From: Argopecten irradians
Taxonomy: Eukaryota; Mollusca; Bivalvia; Pectinida; Pectinidae
Reading direction: 5' to 3'
Length of the DNA stretch: 64,000 nucleotides
Assembly: GCF_041381155.1 (NCBI RefSeq)
Contig: NC_091144.1
Coordinates: 34,325,262-34,389,261 of the forward strand
Shown in pieces: positions 60,949 to 64,000 of the stretch (positions within the stretch are counted from its first letter, which is position 1; each line of letters starts with the position of its first letter). The notes below the pieces were generated by a model that saw nothing but the letters and a program-made list of their open reading frames with translations, ran no database searches and was not told the origin of the DNA. The position numbers and the translations under genes are program-made.

Positions 60949-63869
60949 ATGACAAACAAACAAGATCAAAAGGATGCTGGGAGTAATCTACCAATGAGCA
61001 TCCTCTCCATCATTTGTCTCGGGCTGGTTGCCATGGTGACGTATCAGATGGTAGAAATAGTCAGCATCAAAAGTAATCTTCAGCTGGTAAAGGAGCAGTG
61101 TGCCTGTGACGTCATTTTGGAGCAGGTAGATCTTGGCTTGTTGTAAACTAGTAAATGTTTTTGATATTGTGACAAGTGAACATATTAAAATTAACCATGT
61201 TAAGCTAAATTAGCCGTATGAACATTAAGATAGAGGCGATTTATAAAAAAATGAAAAAGACGAAAAATTTGGTTCAAACAAATGGAAAAACTAAACCCCA
61301 AACTAAACACTACTTTGCTTTCATTATTTACTTATGCAATCATCGATGTCCTATATGAACCCTTTTAATATACAGTCATGCTCATCATCTTTATGAAGAG
61401 ATTGGATCGATCAAAATATAAATGGCCCTTCCTTGGTGTTTGCTTTATTGCATACTCTCGTTTTATAATATTTCATATCACTTCAAGTCTCCATTGAAAT
61501 ATTTTGTTTTCCAATAAGTTATGGGATGGCCCTATGATACTGGTATTCTGTTTTGGATAAAATCATGCCATTTCACAGAAAAAATCCTAATATAGTATAA
61601 TAGCGATACCACTGTCTAGATAGCCGAGATTTTCACGCCTTGTAACGGGTTTGAAGTGTCTCTAAACCCGTTCATAGTAGTTCTAATTCCACCTTCAAAC
61701 GACCAATCAGTACACATCATCATTCCTGACCATGAATGCTAATACTGCAAAATTGAAAAGCCACCAAGACTTTTGTGAACTTGTATTTGAGCTGTCATTA
61801 TGTATATACGTGATTATTTTGTAATTTATTTGTGCTGTATGACCAGGAGAATACATCGGACGACCATAGAAGACTTAGAAGGCAAGTTGGGCTTAGTCTC
61901 AACCAGACAGTCGTTTCTGCCTTATTACCTTATGTGGTGAGTTGAACAAAAATACATATATGTACATTTTTCCATATTGTTTGAGAGACATTTACATCTC
62001 TTACACATTTTTTTTAAATAAATTATGCTGTAAAATTTGTTGAATATCTTCTCATTATGCATAATTAGAGAAAATATTCAGTACAATTTGCAGTAAGAAT
62101 CACAGCCGGGCGCATTTTTGTCTGTTTAAGATTTTACTATAGAGTAATGTCTAAGTAAAATTCTCTGAAGTCTACCAAGACATGCTGTCAGATTATTTTT
62201 TAGTCTGCAAATGCCCGTGGTAAGAATAGGACCAAAATGCGGTTCGCAAATTAGCTCAGCAATTTTACTTCGACAGGATAATTTACTTCGAAAAAATAAT
62301 GTATTAGCCTCGTAAAAACAAATGTTTATGAATAATTTGTGAAAAGAAAAGGGCATTAAAGAATAAATGTTCATTTCTTACGACAAGTTTTATTTTATAT
62401 TTTTACTTCACCTAGGAGCTAAATGTGCATATAATTGAACTTATCAATGACCTTTCCGTGATACCTTAATGCATACACAAATCATTTCAAATACTCATAG
62501 ATTTGTAGTTTACGTAAAAGTTAGCAATATGAAGTATACCAAGTAAGTGAAGTGACACAGTTTTCTCTTGTCCTATTAGGAGACGCTGTTTCAACAGAGA
62601 TGTGTGAACAACGAGTCTTTGTGTATATCAGGTAAATGAGACCAAACAATGGTAGAGGCATTGGTCAACTGACACTTATTGGTCACTTCATTGGTCAACT
62701 GACACTTATTGGTCACCTTGTCATTGGTCAACTGACACTTATTGGTCACCTAGCTAGTCATTGGTCAACTGAAACTTATTGGTCACCTAGTCATTGGTCA
62801 ACTGACACTTATTGGTCACCTCATTGGTCAACTGACACTTATTGGTCACCTAGTCATTGGTCAACTGAAACTTATTGGTCACCTAGTCATTGGTCAACTG
62901 ACACCATTGGTCACCTCATTGGTCAACTGACACTTATTGGTCACCTAGTCATTGGTCAACTGACATTTATTGGTCACCTAGTCATTGGTCAACTGACACT
63001 TATTGGTCATCTAGTCATCTCTTACACGTTTTTTAAAATAAATTATGCTGTACATTTTGTTGTATATCTTCTCATTATGTATAATGAGAGAAAATATTCA
63101 GTACAATTTGCAGTAGGAATCACAGCCGGGCGCATTTTTGTTTTATTTAAGATTTTACTATCGAATGATGTCTACGTAAAATTCTCTGAAGTTTACCAAG
63201 ACATGCATTGGTCAACTGACACTTATTGGTCACCTAGTCATTGGTCAACTGACACTTATTGGTCACTTCATTGGTCAACTGACACCATTGGTCACCTCAT
63301 TGGGCAACTGAAACTTATTGGTCACCTAGTCATTGGTCAACTGACACGTATTGGTCACCTCATTGGTCAACTGACACTTATTGGTCACCTAGTCATTGGT
63401 CAACTGACACCATTGGTCACCTCATTGGTCAACTGAAACTTATTGGTCACCTTGTTTTTGGTCAAATGACACGTATTGGTCACCTAGTCATTGGTCAACT
63501 AACCTTATAGGTCGGGGAAGATTAGGTGTAAATGTTATGACCATGACACGCTCAGATACAACAAAAATCTATTTTCATAACTTATTTAACAAAATTACCC
63601 ACAAATCTTTGGATTGCAGATTAACTTAGTGCTAGTGCCAGTAATCAGCATATTTAACAAGCAAAACGCATACGAGTTTGTCACATTCCATTAATATTTC
63701 TAAACCCATATCTTACTTGTATGTATAGTTGTATTTAGTATTTATAAAGAGATACAATGTATTTTTTGAGATAGGGAAACCCATTGATATTTTTTAACAT
63801 GTACATGCGCTTTGAATTTTTTTGTAGTTCCTGGTCCACAGGGCAGCCAAGGATTGCAAGGTCAAAAAG
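60949..63869 (+). CDS. Type II membrane collagen-like protein, 5' part (runs off window)
   Basis: Exons seen: 60949-61125, 61847-61936, 62580-62631 and 63828-63869, all GT-AG and in phase. The last ends at a donor (GTCAGT), so the gene continues to the right. The N-terminus has a cytosolic polar segment, then a hydrophobic signal anchor at about residues 15-32, then a short Cys pair (CAC). Next comes a basic furin-type site RRLRRQ (residues 67-72, RLRR at the core), an N-glycosylation site (NQT), a region ending CVNNESLCISG, and then Gly-X-Y repeats (GPQGSQGLQGQKG). This order, signal anchor then furin site then collagen, is that of membrane collagens (XIII/XXIII/XXV), ectodysplasin and gliomedin-type colmedins. 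The C-terminal domain that would decide between them lies outside the window. Confidence 0.75.
61995..62189. repeat. Source copy of a 190-bp segmental duplication (to 63016-63207)
   Basis: About 90% alike by eye to 63016-63207. It spans part of the M9 element and most of the 119-bp element nested in it, so the later copy arose by duplication of the composite and not by independent transposition. Confidence 0.85.
62033..62280. mobile_element. Palindromic MITE M9, copy 2 (left arm lost, with nested insertion)
   Basis: The centre GAATATCTTCTCATTATGCA and the right arm (TTAGCTCAGCAATTTTACTT, then CGACAGGAT) match 35281-35448. It is interrupted at 62101-62219 by another element. Confidence 0.75.
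62101..62219. mobile_element. 119-bp MITE with 8-bp target duplication, nested in M9
   Basis: Flanked by GTAAGAAT at 62093-62100 and 62220-62227. The ends are short inverted repeats (CACAGCCGGGCGCATTT and AAATGCCCGTG). The 8-bp duplication fits a hAT-type element. The uninterrupted host sequence can be read at the M9 copy at 35.4 kb. Confidence 0.8.
62660..63512. repeat. 33-bp tandem array in collagen-gene intron 3
   Basis: Units read TTGGTCAACTGACACTTATT and then GGTCACCTAGTCA, with shorter variants lacking TAGTCA or TTATT. It is open in one frame over 266 codons (HWSTDTYWSP-like repeats), but it lies in an intron and is not a gene. It is split by the duplicated segment at 63016-63207. Confidence 0.93.
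63016..63207. repeat. Derived copy of 61995-62189 inside the 33-bp array
   Basis: Identical order of elements to the source segment in the neighbouring intron. The array continues on both sides without loss of its unit pattern. Confidence 0.85.
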
Positions 63870-64000
63870 GTCAGTGGTAGAGAGAAAAGCAAGTACATAA
63901 ACAAAGATATGAACATATCTAATAACGATTTCGTGACCCAAGTAAATTCGTGAAGGTTTAACTTGGCAAATTACCATCTACAACAATTTATTGATAGGAA

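Noticed and set aside
62636-63436. 266-codon open frame with HWSTDTYWSP-like repeats
   Set aside because: It is a 33-bp tandem array, whose unit length is a multiple of three, read through inside an intron, and it includes the duplicated non-coding segment.

Overview
The window is AT-rich eukaryotic genomic DNA with small exons, long introns and very dense small repeats. The HSD11B1-type genes, the bivalve-style MITEs, the frequent ACATGTA-like words and the Nimb/I-like and L1/Tx1-like LINEs all suggest a marine mollusc, probably a bivalve. That placement is inference; no single sequence here fixes the species.

Layout. 1-7.4 kb: non-coding, with a 61-bp tandem array, several hairpin or inverted-repeat elements and a MULE-like MITE with a perfect 10-bp target duplication. 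7.4-9.3 kb (+): a two-exon gene for a Crypton-type tyrosine recombinase with its catalytic residues in place. 10.3-12.5 kb (-): a decayed hAT transposase. 12.85-44.2 kb: an ancient tandem segmental duplication. Each unit holds one six-exon 11-beta-hydroxysteroid dehydrogenase-like SDR gene plus its upstream block. Copy 1 (15678-23030) encodes an intact 296-aa enzyme. Copy 2 (37390-44098) has the same six exons, but a 4-bp insertion in exon 4 breaks its frame. Copy 2 has also been swollen by about 10 kb of repeat-rich DNA upstream and by a 5'-truncated L1-like LINE in intron 4. 44.3-49.1 kb (-): a 4.8-kb Nimb/I-like LINE bounded by a 10-bp target duplication. 49.1-53.6 kb: MITEs and a 72-bp array. 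53.7-54.9 kb (-): a small single-pass membrane protein ending in a PPPY motif. 55-60.9 kb: MITEs and a 35-bp array. 60.9-63.9 kb (+): the 5' part of a type II membrane collagen-like gene with a furin-type site, running off the window.

The most unusual content is structural. At least seventeen long hairpins or inverted-repeat elements lie in 64 kb. Four of them (3633, 9643, 15754, 21023) share both termini, and three of these also share a GC-rich apex. Yet the long arms between ends and apex differ almost completely from copy to copy while remaining complementary within each copy. One copy lies about 350 bp downstream of the tyrosine recombinase gene and another abuts a splice donor. Several repeats are nested in ways that give a relative chronology (62-63 kb; 60.1-60.7 kb; a SINE and a LINE present in only one of the two duplicated units).
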